DNA of 64,000 nucleotides from Amylostereum areolatum (Eukaryota > Basidiomycota > Agaricomycetes > Russulales > Stereaceae): NCBI GenBank assembly GCA_012932865.1, contig SAXG01000116.1:1-64000 (forward strand), read 5' to 3'. Within the stretch, counting starts at the first letter, position 1. Each line of letters begins with the position of its first letter. This document shows, one piece after another, positions 44,712 through 57,979 of this stretch. Position numbers and translations under genes: made by a program. The notes under the pieces are model-generated. The model searched no databases. It was not told the DNA's origin and worked only from the letters and a program-made list of their open reading frames with translations.

Positions 44712-47700
44712 TCGCAGTCTCGCGCGTCGATGTCGGATGAGACAATGCGGTCAATAACTACCTCGTTTAGCCACCTCATCCGCGTGCATGTCGCTTTACT
44801 CAGAACCGAAATCCACAATGGTCCCCACTGGTACATAACGGCGAGCACATGCACAGTGGGACGAGCACGAAGTACCTGGCCGTGTAGGAAGCTCGGGAGG
44901 TGCATTTTCTGGAAAGATAATCTCACGCCGTGCGCCGGTGCGCGTGTCGTCATGCCCGTTCAGAATTTTTGTTCATCCACAGCGAAGATCTGTGGGGCAA
45001 GGAACGAAGAACTTGACCGCAAACGCGGGGAAGGGACACAGGCACGATGGCGGCGCCTTTGCAATGGACGAGGTACCGTGCCTGGATAACCTGCCTTCTC
45101 GCTTTCAAGCAAAGTTTACTCGTCCAGGGTTGCTGCACCATTTTCGAATTCGAGGCGATGCACGCACACAAGGTCCATGCCGTGTATGATTCTCAAACAT
45201 GTTGGTATGACTCAGTCCGTGATCGCATTGCACGCTAGGATGAATGCATACACATCTATCCACGGCCGGTCAGGTCAATTCGCTAAGAAGTCCACCCAGA
45301 TATACTACGTACAAGATCTAGGGGGGGGCATACATATGCGCACATTGTCCGGGATATCTCAGCGACCGATGCTCCCGCGCCTCGATCGACGACGCCAGTC
45401 AAACGATCGAACCACCGTCGGGATCCAATGTACCTTCGCCGGGCCATCACGCGTTTTCTACCAGATGGGCAGGCTCCTTCCACCGATTCGTTCTGTCGAG
45501 CGCCCTACACGTCACAGGACAAACACGACGTGCCTTCGTTCGACGCCCGCCCGTTCTTGCAAAGGGTTCGACCAGCTGCACGACTCCACAGACGTGCATT
45601 CTCTGCGGGCAGGTACGACCTGTGCGCACCCTCAAACCTTCCAAAGACCTTAAATCTGTATATGGAACGGAATCACGCTGTGTTATATCCGCCGTTTCTG
45701 TGCAAGCGGCCCTGCCCCTGCTCCAATGCGCGATGCAGATTCCCAAAGGGCGGTCCTGAAGATGCAATGGTGATCCTGGCACACGAGGAACGCCCGACGC
45801 ATCGTGGTGTCCCTCGTGTGACTCGCGCGCCCCGGCGCATCTGGCGCTAGCAATCTGGTTCCTTGAAAACCGAAAGGCTCGCGCGCGTACCTGCCTGCGC
45901 TCCACCCCCGCCTTCGTGGTGGTTCCAGGTTCAGTGGTTTGTTCCTTCCATCGACCGTGCTGCAGGCACCGCGCCCTCCCCGAAGCACATAGCGAGTCGG
46001 CCACCGCCCTCCAACAACCGCGCGAGAGTCGACGAGTCAAGTTCATTGTCAAATTATTTCCAGTTGGAGGCGGCGTGCGTGCATGCGTACAAATGCGTAC
46101 GTACACCATCGTTCGCGGACGCCGTACTTACATGTGCGAAGCCTATAAATGAGCCCGGAACTGAGCATCCGTAGCAAGGCTTCGTACGCATATGTGGGAG
46201 GGACATCATGCGCATCAGACCCGTTTTACTTACACTCTGAGCTCGGACCGTTCGTCGCTTTTTGACGGCGAGCGGAACAGAACCCGACAGAACGCCGGAA
46301 GCTGGGAAGAGCCGCCACTCCCACCCTCGCGCGGGAAGACGAATGGAAGGTCGACCACGGTGGGAGAAAAACCCGTGTTTTGGAGCCGGGTTGTTCTGGT
46401 CGGGGCTCCGTTTGCACGTCTAGCGCGGCCAGAACGTGTCGAGCGCGGGCATCCCTGTGGCGGTCTGAATAGGTGGGCGGCCGTATGTTTGTATACGGGG
46501 GGAAGGATTGAATGGAGTCTTCTAGCAATCTTTGAGCGTCACGGTCGTCGGAGTAGATACACTTATAGCCTTTTGCTACTGGCCTCTATGAACCAAAACG
46601 TCAGCGCAAACTTACGTTCTCGACCACGACGACCCACGCACCATTCAAAGGCATCGCCAATCCATCCCTTGCATTCCCCGCAATGATCCATGCGTGGATA
46701 AGAGCAGAGAGCCCCGCGCAAGTTCGCGTACGTAACGTCCTCTGATCATAGACAACTCGACCTCCCAACGCGGCTTACGCGCATGGACCGTCCTGCATCC
46801 TGAGCTTTGACGACGCCCGCCAGCTGAAAGCACGTAAAATAAAAATCGATAGGCGATCGGGATACGTACACGCACACGGCGCCGGACGTCCCCCCGAAAA
46901 TTGAGCATATCGATCCTTCGCGCGAAGAACGACCATCGCCACAACTCCGCCTGCGCTCCTCGCCCTCGCCTCTGCGCCATCTGCCCGTCGCCGTCTTCCC
47001 ATCGAAGCTTAGGCAGCATTCGAACGCCCCCTCCGCCGCACCGGGATCCTACCGCACCGAAGCGACCTGCACCACATGCATGCGTATTACGCGTCGCTGG
47101 TGAGCCACGCGGGCCGGGAGGCGATAGAGGGTTTCTGGATCGCATCTTCCTGCGGCTCGCGCTAGGTCATCTATGGGCATTTCGCTGGGGCCCCTGCGTC
47201 GGAATCCGAGTCGGACCGTCTGCCCGAGGGAGGGGACAAGAGAACGGCGTGAGTGGAGGTGGAGCGCGAGAGGGTGTGTAGAAAATGGCCAGTTGGATAG
47301 AAAGGTGGGATAGTTCGAGCGGGCGCAGGTTGTGAGCGCGGGCGCGGGGCGCGAGGCTGTTTATAAACCTGTGAAAGGTGAGAGGAACGAGGCGGTGCAA
47401 GTTTACTCGTCAACGAGGGCGAGGGCGAGGGCGAGAGCGAGGGCGAGGGCGCGAGCGGGAACAGGAGGATCACGGTAGGTAGGCGCAAATAGAACTGAGC
47501 AGGAGCAGGAGAAGGAACTTAGGGACGGACAATGTTATCGTGCCTGCCTGCCGCGCAGATCCGCAAGGATACAAGGGGGGAATTTTAAGACATGGTCGCG
47601 CGCGCGAGGAATCGTATTTGCGCGGTGGGAACGGGCGTACGAGTGGGAATCTGGAGGAAAACAAAACAAAACAAACAAGCCACGGCGTCGGCGTCCGTGC

Positions 47701-50700
47701 GGCGCATTGGGGGTATGCATGCACCCCAAAAGACAGACGGGGAGGGGGAGCTTCGACGTCTGCGGACACGTCAATTGACACGCTTGCGGCGATCAGACGA
47801 ACACGAAAGATGAGATGGAGAGGGACGAGATGGGGGGGCGGGGCGAAAAGGGGGGCTTAGCCTCGGGACGAACGTCCCCAGAAACGTTGTTGCGAACTTT
47901 ATCTCGAGGAAAAGTCCGCTCGTGGGCGGGGGAGAAAAGAACGGATCCAGGGGGGCGGGACGATGGGGTTATCATCGAGAGGTTTGGTTTTGGGGGTCCT
48001 GAGGAGTCAGATAACGCGCACGTCGTCCTGCGTGGGGTTTACCCTTGGTCGCGGTGAGGATGTGTACGATGAGTCGATGTTTGGCGGCGGCGTGAACGCA
48101 ACGCAGCGCAGCGGTCGCCGTAAACGATCGATAGCTCGGCGGCGACAGAGCGACGCATGTCTTTCTTTCGCTGCGCACACAAGAGGGGGAAACTCGTCGT
48201 TCAAATTTCAAAGCCCGTCCGCGGACAATCGTGCACAAGGACCTGACAAAGCGCTCGCGGTCCAAGGACTTTCGTCAGGGCCGAGGCCGCACGAGAACGC
48301 CGGATTTCTCAGCGCGATTGAGAGAGATGACTGAGAGATGGGGCGCGAACCTCACGCGAAGGAACGACGTCTCGTCCTATTCCGCTGGGGGTTGTGGCCA
48401 GGGACAAAGCGAGTAAGTACATAGGTCTGTACAAGGCACGTTCCGTGAATATTATCGTTGAGCAAGAGGGAGAACGGGTGTGCGTACGGTGGAAGGCGTA
48501 CAGGCGTGACGCGGTGTGGGCGCTTATCCTAACTTGCTGGCCACGGCAAGAAACTCTTTTGGAGGGGCGGGTGTGGGGTGGTGCACGCTGCCTTACGACA
48601 AGATAAAAGACGGCAGCCCATACGTCGGGGCGTCCGTGGACGAGATGGCGGTGGGGGGGAGTAGGAACGACCCGTTGCGCACGTGATGTGTGAAGCGGAC
48701 GCGTCGCGGCCCCCGGTCGTCCTCGAGAGCTCGTTTCTCTTCCATCCGTCGCTCATCATCTCCAGGAAAAAACGAAACCATGGTTATGCATGTATCTGCG
48801 GAGCGACGCGATCCGCAGCGACGCGCTACGGCGGATTACATACAGCGCACAAAATACCGCAACCTGCACGACGACACCCGGTCGTGCGCGTGCGTCGTGA
48901 GCATGATGGATGAAGCAGCACGCGCCGGGCGTGATCAGACGGATCGTTGCGTCCGTTTCGACGCGAGAAGCCTCGTCGAGGGGTGAGGAGGCTGTTGTGG
49001 ATGTCACCGTTACGTCTGGAGGACATTGAACAAATCATTTGTATCCCGAGCAACGGCGGGGGTGTGCGTCTCGATGGAGACGCGCCGTTTTGTTGACCGG
49101 GGTCTCATCGCGAAGGGCGAGGATGCTTCCGTGCTGGTGCAGACAGTAGTTAGTGGAGTGGCGCGTGGCCCGATGTCGCGCAATCTGCTTCCGCTGCTAT
49201 CCAGTACCCGGTCGAACTTGAGCGCGAAGAAGGTGGCGGCGTATGCACGGAGGGTTTCTGGCGCGAGCTAAGCTCAAAGGAGGATCCTCGGTCCAGCCAC
49301 GCGTCTGCTCTTATTTTTCATCTTCTCGCTGACGGAAGCTGAAAGGAGGGGGGGGGGGCTTGTTCGGTTCTGGGAAGGAGGGATCCGGGGAGGAATGGGA
49401 TGCCAGATGGGGAGTCCGACGCGTGGGTGGCTCAGGGTTCGTGCGTCGGAAGTCTAATGTCACGCGAATATCGGGATGGTGATGATATGTCGACGTCCGC
49501 GATGGATTGGCCCGTGATAGCACGCCTTTTCCGCCATCGACTGCCCGCGGGTGCCCGTCGCGGGTTGAACGTTGACTCTCGAGCGCTCGGGATGGGCAAC
49601 GGCGCGTGTGGAGGGGCGCGACTTGGCCGTGGAGAGTTGCTCGGTGCACGATCGTACGTACTTGGTGGCACTCACGATCCGTTCGTTCTGGTCACACCGG
49701 CTCCCGCTCGCGTGGCAGATTAACCTTTGCGTGCGCCCTGGGGGGGTGGGACTCGCGAGAGGAACGAGGGGGGGAGGGAGGACAAGGACGATGATGGCAT
49801 GAGCATCTGATTTGGGAGGCACGGCCGGCCGGGTTTCGATCGTGGTTTATTTTTTTATCGTTTGGGAGAAGCGCGAGGGACAGCTGATCATGATCAAGGG
49901 GGCAGCGCAGGATGGGCGATCGATCTGGGTTTATCTGGGGAGGGCAGAGCCGCCGGGGGGTGTTCGATTGTGCACGGATTGGGGGTGTGCGTTCGCACGC
50001 GGGCGATGGCGATCGCGCCCGGTGTCGGCGCGCACTTTTGAGACATGGGGGTGGCGCCGGGGAGCGGGCGTGGTGCGTGCTTGCGTGGTAAGACTGAGTG
50101 TGCGCGCGGGTAGGAGGAGGAGGACATGTGTGCGAGGCGAGAAGGGTGGACGGATGAAGCGGATCGTGGCGCGGGTTTGGCGGTGGCGGAGACAGAATGG
50201 AGCGGGTTCAACGGGGGCGCAGAAGATGATCATGATGGGAGGCGGGAGCGTGCGCGACCAAGGTTAGTACTGAGTACTGAGTAAATGGGCCATTTGTGAT
50301 GCAAACGGGTGACATATGCATATCGTTTTGTCGTTGATGGGCGATGGATTCAAATCACTCAACTCGAGTGCAGCGCTGGCGGGCGGGGGCCGGGGGCGAG
50401 AAGAGGGATAGAACTGAGGCTGGACGGGGCCGATATGATTGGAAGCGGAGGAGCGGAAGAAGAGGCGAAGGCCGTCGAAAGGCCGCTGTGCACACGCTCA
50501 AGCTCACGGCTAACCAAACGGGTTGCGCGCGGGAACAAAGCAAGACAAAGACAAAAAGGCGACGTTTGGACTTGACCGCAGAAAGCAGTATGTTTGTTCG
50601 TAAGTACGTACGTCGCGACTTGGGAAGAGGAAGAGGCGGCGGGCGGGAGATAGCGTTGTGTTCGGCGCCAGTCGGATCAAGACACGAGGCGCGGGGACGG

Positions 50701-51380
50701 GAACCGGGACGGCGGCGTGATGGAAGAAAGCCGGATCGGCAAGAGGACGAGGGTGTGGAGCACGCGGGGACAGCCACCCAGGGGGAGGTTATGTTGTAAG
50801 AGGGGCGAAAATCAGATGGGGGAGACGGAGAAAAGCGGAGAAAGCGGGACGCATGGTTTGCGGGTGCGAAGACGGGAACAAAGGCGCGAGCGGGAGCATG
50901 TGTGCAGATGCCAGAAAGAAGGAAAGAAAGAAAAAACCCGGGCGGGGCCGTTGGTCATCCGACAAATTCGGAGAAACCCTGGCAGCGGGCGCGCGTGCGA
51001 CTGGGTGCGCGCGCATCCGCCCGATTGGGGACGAGATCACGGATCGGTGGTCCACCGCTGCTTATCGTGTCTGCTGGTCGTTCCTCGCCGTGGGTCGTCG
51101 ACGTTCGACGTCGAGCGGTCCTGAGGGGGGAAGAAGCTGAGGAACGCGAGCCGCGGGACCGAGCACGGGGACGGAGAGCGAAAGGTCTGTGCGTGGGAGA
51201 AGGGGCGCATCACGCATGTGAGCGGAGCGGGCCGGCGACTGGCCGAGAAAGAGTGGGAAAAGGGCCGGAAGGGTCCTGGCGCCGCGTCACCGGGTCCGAT
51301 TGAGACTCCGACGTGCCTTAATGGACTCAGGCACGAAAAACTCTTATAGGCTGGTCCTGAGCTTTTTCTTTCCCTCCCTG
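44712..51380. other. Gene-poor stretch of about 6.7 kb
   Basis: Many short GC-rich open frames, none with domain motifs or spliceable continuity. A (GAGGGC)n-like repeat sits at about 47416-47452, and G-rich runs are frequent at 47.8-51.2 kb. It may be a large upstream region or long leader of the C2H2 transcription factor; I see no RNA gene in it. Confidence 0.4.
47416..47452. repeat. (GAGGGC)n-type simple repeat
   Basis: About six hexamer units with one GAGAGC variant. Confidence 0.8.
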
Positions 51381-53547
51381 ATGGACCCTCCCGCCACCAC
51401 CGCCAACGTCGACGACCCGATGGCTGCCGTCGTCTCCCACAACCCCCAGCCCATCGCCCCCGCCGTGGGTGCCGCCCCCGCCCCCGCCCCTCAAGGCGTC
51501 AACAAACGCTACCGTCCCGCCCCCGCCAAAACCTTCCAATGCAGAGGGTACGGCGACTGTCGAATGGTCTTCAGCAGGAGCGAACATTTGGCCAGGCACA
51601 TACGGTGCGTTCCTCGCCCTCCCCCTCGTCGTCCAGCGCGTTCCTAACGTTTCCTTCCTCATCGTTCCCCTCGTCGTCCGCAGAAAACACACCGGCGAGC
51701 GTCCGTTCACCTGCCACTGTGGAAAGCAGTTCTCCCGCCTCGACAACCTCCGCCAGCACGCTCAGACCGTTCACGCCGACAAGACGGAGCAAAACGAGCG
51801 CATGATGCGCGAGCTCACCTCCCTCCACGCCAGCATGGCCGCCGCCAACAAAGCCACCCAGCAGCGCGGCAAGCGCGCCCAAGGCTCCGCCAACCCCAAC
51901 AGCATCTCCCCCACCGACTCCCACCCCGATATCGGCGCCTCCGTCAAGCAAGAGGACGTCCACATCTCCCTCCCCCTCCACCAGCGTCCGGGCACCAGCA
52001 CCGGTTACGAAGGCGACACCGACGGTCTCATGTACCACCCCGCTCCCGCCGGTCATCGGCCGTGGCACATCCAAACGGCGGACATCGACCGCCCGAATCA
52101 GAGGCAGGTCTCGTCCAATTCCTTTCGTGACCCAACCCACCAGTCCTTTCGTGACCCAACCCAGTCCTTTCGTGCCCCAACCCAGTCCTTTCGTGCCCCA
52201 CCCTCCCCCTCTACCGCATCCGCTTACCACCACTCGGACACAACCCAGTCCTTTCTCGCCCCAGGAAAGTCCATCGACTTCGGCCTCGCCGATCTCCCAA
52301 GGAGCCGCGCAACAGCATCATCTGCAACAACCGCAACCTCCGCCGCGTCCGCCAACGGCAACTTCGTCTCGTCACCAGCACCATCACAACACCAGCAGCA
52401 GCAACAACAACACCAGCAGCAGCAGCAGCAGCAGCAGCCACCTCCACCATCATCAGCAGATCTCCGTGCACGACCTGACAGCCGCCCACCCACATCTCAC
52501 GACGCTTCCGACCCATCTACACGACTCCCGCCCCTCGCAGCGGTCGTCTCCTCATTCCCCTCATCCCAATGGGGGATCCCCTCGCAATCCTTTTTTCCCT
52601 TATCCTCAGGCCCAGGACGACCGCCCACCGCACAACGCCCAGGGACAGCTCCCGCATCGTACTACGCCGCCCACGCTCCTTTCGGTCCCGGTCCAGGATC
52701 TGGATTGGCACCTCACCCAGAGCTATCAACATCCTCAGCCTATGGACGCCCAGACTTGGTCGGAGACGGCCCAACGTCGCCCCTCGCAGGATCGTACGAC
52801 TCTCCCTTTTCCTTCCACCCACCCGCGCTCTCCGACGCATCAAACTCTCGCAAACGACCCTACCCAGGATCCGACGATGATCCCGCCGCCAACCCGGGCG
52901 CCGACCGCGAACGGGGAGCGTCATCCTATGGGTATGAATCAGAGTCACGACCTCAGTCTCGGCGGCTCACCGTCATGGAACTCTGCAATGAACCCGATGC
53001 AGATCCAGCAGCTCGACCATTTCTACCGTCTGCAGCAGGACCGGGAGCGGGAGCGTCAGGTGGCGCAGGCGCAGGCGGCGGCTCACGCCCGACAACCTCT
53101 TCCGGGCTCGTCGCATCCGCCGCGCAGCTCGCACTCTTCGATGGGCCAGCACTACTCCCAGGATCTGCGGCGGCAGCAGCAGGATCAGTTCCGGCATCTT
53201 CAGCAGCAGCAGCAGCAGCAGCAGCAGGCGCAGGTGGCGTACGACACGGACGAGTATCTTCACCAGATCTACAACAATCCGTCCACAGCGCACACGCGAC
53301 CGGCGCCGTTTTTCGCCATCGAGCAGGGTCTGGGTCAGGTGGGGGGTATGTATCCGCCGCCCCCGCCTCAGCAGCAGCAACAACAACACGCTCCCCACGG
53401 TCCCCACTCGGCGGCGGGGCGTACGCACGAGGATCAGGGGTTCCCGCCGTCGCGCGGGCAGGAGCGGCTCAGGCAGAGTCCCGTGGAGGCGATCAAGTTC
53501 GCCTCTCCGTCTCTCCTGTCCACTCCCCCCCTGCAATGAGGGTTTAG
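51381..53547 (+). CDS. C2H2 zinc-finger transcription factor, two fingers
   Basis: Exons 51381-51604 and 51684-53547 close in phase (695 aa); the intron splits the finger linker between ARHIR and KHTGERPF. Finger 1 is [20 protein letters not shown], finger 2 [21 protein letters not shown], of the fungal paired-finger type that binds short GC-rich elements. A KxxR-rich helix and the [17 protein letters not shown] segment follow. The tail is low-complexity, with tandem SFRDPTQ repeats, a polyglutamine tract, [23 protein letters not shown] and SRPTTSSGL. From about 52120 to 53539 a second frame (+1) is also open, Q-rich, and in the 3' part more G/C-ending, so the C-terminus may switch frame. The finger region is certain; the tail is not. 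Confidence 0.8.
52120..52203 (+). repeat. Tandem coding repeat, four 18-24-nt units
   Basis: Units start TCCTTTCGTG at 52120, 52144, 52165 and 52186. They encode [15 protein letters not shown] and SFRAPTQ in one frame and PFVTQPS-type repeats in the other. Confidence 0.9.
52393..52437 (+). repeat. CAG/CAA trinucleotide repeat
   Basis: Encodes polyglutamine in the finger frame; a second CAG run is at 53201-53227. Confidence 0.9.
53201..53227 (+). repeat. CAG trinucleotide repeat
   Basis: Reads as polyalanine (GCA) in the finger frame and polyglutamine in the overlapping frame. Confidence 0.9.
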
Positions 53548-56500
53548 ATCGCGCCGCGGCGCGCGTGGATGGATGGCGACGGCGACGGTGGTGTAAATGG
53601 TGCTCTCGGCTTTGCGGCGGAGGTTCATGGACAACTTTTTTGGGTGTGCTGTCGTAGGGTTCTTCTTGGGTTCGTCGGTGATCGGTTGTATGTGTCGTTG
53701 ATGCCTCGGACTCGCGGACTCTCTCTCTCTTTTCCCCCCCTCTCTCCTTTCCCCCCTCGCGCTCGTTTTTTATCTCTCCTTGCGGTTGTACCCGGTCGTC
53801 TAGTTCGCGGACTCGCCTTTCCACTCCTTTGCTCGGTCGTTGTCTCCTTAACCTAATCACTCTATCCACCTGCCCCTTTCAAAATCCGTCTCCTGTCTCT
53901 CTCTCTTTACTTATTTACTTGGTCTCCTCGCGTCGTCCCTGTTCCGTGTCCCTCGTGTCGTTTCGTACATAATTCCATCCGTACTCCTTTCCAAGTTCGT
54001 CGTCCCCTCCCCTTGTTTTCTTTCTCCTTTTCTTTGTTTGTTCGTTAATTGCTTGGTCCGTGGTCTCGCCCCCTCCCTTCCCTGTTTGTTAATAGCACCT
54101 CGCCTTGCCTTTGTTTCTCGCTCGCAAAATCACCTAGTTGCATACCTTCGTCGCGGCCGTCCGCTGGATATCGATACTTAGATCTATTTAGCATACCCGC
54201 CGTCGGCGCCCGTGACGTATCTCTCCCTCTCTCCCCGCCCGTGCTCCCGCTTCGTATCGTAATCTTATTGCGTGGTGTTTTTGGCTCGAAGGAGCGCGTG
54301 CGCGTCAGTGTGATCAGATTGGCTCGCGGGTCGACGTTGGGCGTCGTTGGAATGGTGTGGGACGGTACCGCCAGCGTCGAAGGTGGGGTTTTCTGACGTA
54401 CGTTCCGGGAAACTGACGATGGAGGTATTCATGCATGGGTCATATAGATATAGGGGAAGCGGGTGGCGGGCGGGAGCTACCAGGACCACTGCCACCGACT
54501 CGACGTAATCGCAGGCCGCGAACGGGGATCGCCAACGCGTGCACGTCCCCAGCGGTTTCTTTCCCCCCGCCGCCACCACCGCTGGACGAGGACTCGACCG
54601 TCGATCCCGCTCGGACATCCCGACCCGCGCGAGTCGTCGTGGATCGCCCTCAGGCTGCGCCCCATGAGTCGAGTCATCGCGCCAACGCACCGATCGCCAG
54701 GCGTCCGGCGCCGTTGGGGCTATGATGAGACTCCAGTTCCAGCCTCCAGCCAGCGCGAGCTCCAACCGCTGGTCTGCTCGCAACTCAGCGGTTCGATTTT
54801 TTTTCCATCTCCGGGTCGTGTCTGGGGCCAGCTGGTCGACGTTGTCTGTGTTAGTAGCATCCGCTGGCGTTGTCGCGCTTGTACGCTGTTATTCGATGTC
54901 CGTGAGTCGTTCCTTTCCCCCCGTTGTTCTTTCTAAAGTAAGGACGAAGGCTGGATGCTTATTTGACCCGTAGCGCGGTCAGGCTCGCTCATGCAGCCAG
55001 CGCTACTACTAGAGCGTGCACGACCGGACGCCCCGTGCCGTCTCGCTTCTGCCTGCCACTCTTTTTACTCTTACGACCAGGTCCTACGTGCTCGCCATCG
55101 ACGCTCTCCCAGCGCAAACGACCTCTGAAGAATGAACTCTCTTTTGGAAGATTGTCACGCCAGCTGAGGGCCAGGGACGGCAGCGTAGTACTAAGTATGC
55201 GGTAGATCACAGCTTCGCGGCGCTGACGTCGACTCGGTTCGCTGGCGCATTCAATCCAGCTGTCGGATAACCTACTAAGTACGTGGTACGTACGTCGATA
55301 GGGCGGGCCCACCCCCGAGTCGCTGAGAAGATGGTGGCGCCGCCAGGCCCGGGCACGGTCCTCTTGAACCTCTTTCTGACAGTTCATCAGCAACTCGACA
55401 CGCCGCGCTTTCAACTGTTGGCCGTCGGTCGAGAAAGAGGCGCGTCCGGGGGGATCCGAAGGTCGCTGATCTACTGACCAGCGACGGCATATAGCAGTGA
55501 CATACGAGGCTGCTCTCACGCGAGCCTGCGACGACGAAATGGAGGCCCTACGAGTGGGATCGTCGCAAAAAAGCCCGCGGCGAACAGACTCGCAGGAGGA
55601 TATGCGTCTTCGTCGCGGCGCTCGCCGACTCCCACGTCAGCCGCCCTCCTTGCATAGCTTAAATAAAAGGAGACGCTCACCCCAAGCGGAGACCGGGGCA
55701 ATCATTATTATCGACACTGTCACTGATCACGCTCTTCCGTCCCTGAGGCCTGAGGCCTGATCCCTTCTGTCCGGTATGATCCCAATGCCACTTACCTCCG
55801 CTCGCTCACTTGCTGAGTTTACACGTTTGTAGTGTGAACGCTCGTCGGCCATTTCAGGACTGGCCTGGCGTCTCCGCGCACGAGTTGCGGAGGTGGAACG
55901 GACGCGTTCCCACCGATTGAACACGGCCACGCGTTGGCATCCGTGGAATTACGGCTTGGCGCTCTACCCGGGGGGGGCTCGCGTTCTGTTGGAAGGAGGA
56001 AGATCCTGTGCGCCCGTGGGTATGTTATTGTATATGTTTTGGCCCGGGGGCGATCTCTCGAGGGGCGATTCGAACTCAAGGTACGTACGTGGTTTTAGAC
56101 ATCGCACCGTCGCGCTGGATCCCGCGCAAACCCCTGCAAAGCGCCTGGCTTCTGGATTTCGCGGGGCCATAGACCAACACATACAAGGCGTGGAGCCTGC
56201 TAATTTTACCAGCTGGGCCGCTCATCCGTCATTCAAACGCGCTCGAAGGAAAGACTCCGCGCCGCTCTATCGCCCTTGATGCGTGATGTACTGCGATCGG
56301 GGTGGAGATGCGGGAGGCGTCGGGGCGTCACAGGTCCCGCTGTCGAGGACGGCCCCTCGATGCCCCAACGGAACGATCCCGAGCGACACTGTGGGCCTGA
56401 GGTGGGGGGTATTTATGGACCGCGTCGTGGCGTGCGTGGCTTCTGTTCCCGTTCGCGTTCAATTGCTTCGTTACCTGCGGCGGTGCGTAGCTCCGATCTG

Positions 56501-57979
56501 TCAACGTACGGGGGGTTCGTCGTCGGTGCGAGGTACGTTCGTCGCGTTCTGTTGGATCGGCGATGTCTCATTTCAACTTGAGGTGTATGCCCGATGTACG
56601 TCACTTCTATCCCTCTCCGGGGAAAGTTTGTCGACGCGACCCTGACCCTTCGGCGGCAGTACAAGAGTATACTGCATCCCCAACTCTGAGTCTCTGACAG
56701 ACAAGGGATTATTCAGAATTATATACATCCTCTTATCGCCTTTCCTAGACTGCCTCGCTGTATGTATGCTGTGAAGCTGACCGCCTTGATACAGTGGGTC
56801 AATAGGAGTAAGGGTCTACCGCACCTCACTTCATTCACAAAGCGAGAACGAAGGAGCGGGGACAACACTGGACCGAGTTGGTACGCCGCTCCCGGCTTCG
56901 TGGATCGCTGCACTTGCCCGAGATTGACCTCAGCTGTCGCTCCTGAAATTTAACTTTTAGGATCTCGAGTCCCAGATGCTCCCCGGAGTCTCACCAGGTG
57001 GGGCTATCCTTCGAATCAGTTCAAGTTTAAGTGGTACTGGTCGCACTCGCGTCACATGTATCCTCCCGGTGCCACATACGCTCCTCAATGGCGGCCGTTC
57101 GGGGCAAACCCTCGCGAGAAGTAGGCCCGCATCGACTTTACCCATCCCACACTCGTACCGCGACCCTCACGATCGCCGCTAGATTCTTACTTCGCACGGC
57201 CACGGGTTGGCTCTAAATATACCCCAAGTGACCCCCTCCCCCAACGTCACCACTCGAACGTCCGACATCTTTGGTATGGCTTATTCGAGATGACGGTCCG
57301 TAGTCCAGTCATACTCTGTACAATGATCTATACGGTCTCGTTGACCAATCCGTTCGAGATCAGCTCGCCATGCGGAGTAGCATCAGTTGACTAGTTGCAT
57401 CCGGCTGTGTAACTGGTTGCATCTGATCTGTCTCCCTCCCCAGGCACATCAAACCCCTATTTCATTTCAGAGCTTCAAGCTTCAGTACTTATCATTTCAC
57501 ATTACGTTTCATTCAAGACCTGCACTACATATATCCCAAGTAAGTATAAGTCCAATTACTCCCCTTGTCCGTCGCCGCCCGTCGCGCGCCGCCCCCCAAT
57601 TACTCCCCTTGTCCGTCGCCGCCCGTCGCGCGCCGCCCCTCTCGACCCCGCCCCTCTCGACGCCCCTTCGTGCCCCTCCTCCTGCGCCGCCAGTCCCGCC
57701 CGCCTTCTCGCGCACCCCTCGTCGGCCCCCGCCGTCGTGCCGTTGCGTCTCGACCCCCGCTCGTCGCCCACGCCCCGTCGTCACATGCTCGCACTCGTCG
57801 TGCGCCGTGCGCCCCCTCCTCCCGCACCGTTGACGCCCCCACGTAGTACGCGGCCGCCACTGTCCCGCCGTGCGGCGCACACCGGGACCATGACGGCCGC
57901 GTGAGGGGACCGGCGGCATCCACAAGCAAGTCAGATGGTCGTGTGCCGTGCGCCGGTAGGGTACATGTAACATACTATA
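53548..57979. other. Gene-poor stretch of about 4.4 kb
   Basis: The first 700 bases are T/C-rich, consistent with a long 3' UTR of the transcription factor. The remainder has only short frames without motifs, and a 44-bp tandem duplication near its right end. Confidence 0.4.
57553..57640. repeat. 44-bp tandem duplication
   Basis: Units 57553-57596 and 57597-57640 are nearly identical and start CAATTACTCCCCTTGTCC. Confidence 0.9.

Larger units (their letters stand above)
52127..53539 (+). other. Overlapping second open frame in the C2H2 gene tail
   Basis: 470 codons open in the +1 frame. It encodes a Q/H/P-rich sequence with structured-looking pieces ([55 protein letters not shown]). Around 52980-53090 its third codon positions are mostly G/C, while those of the finger frame are not. 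It could be the true C-terminus reached by a frame switch, a dual-coding region, or a by-product of CAG repeats. Confidence 0.4.

Noticed and set aside
45447..46109. 220-codon minus-strand frame in the gene-poor region
   Set aside because: Arg/Gly/Cys-rich without domain resemblance or coding bias; typical of random GC-rich DNA.
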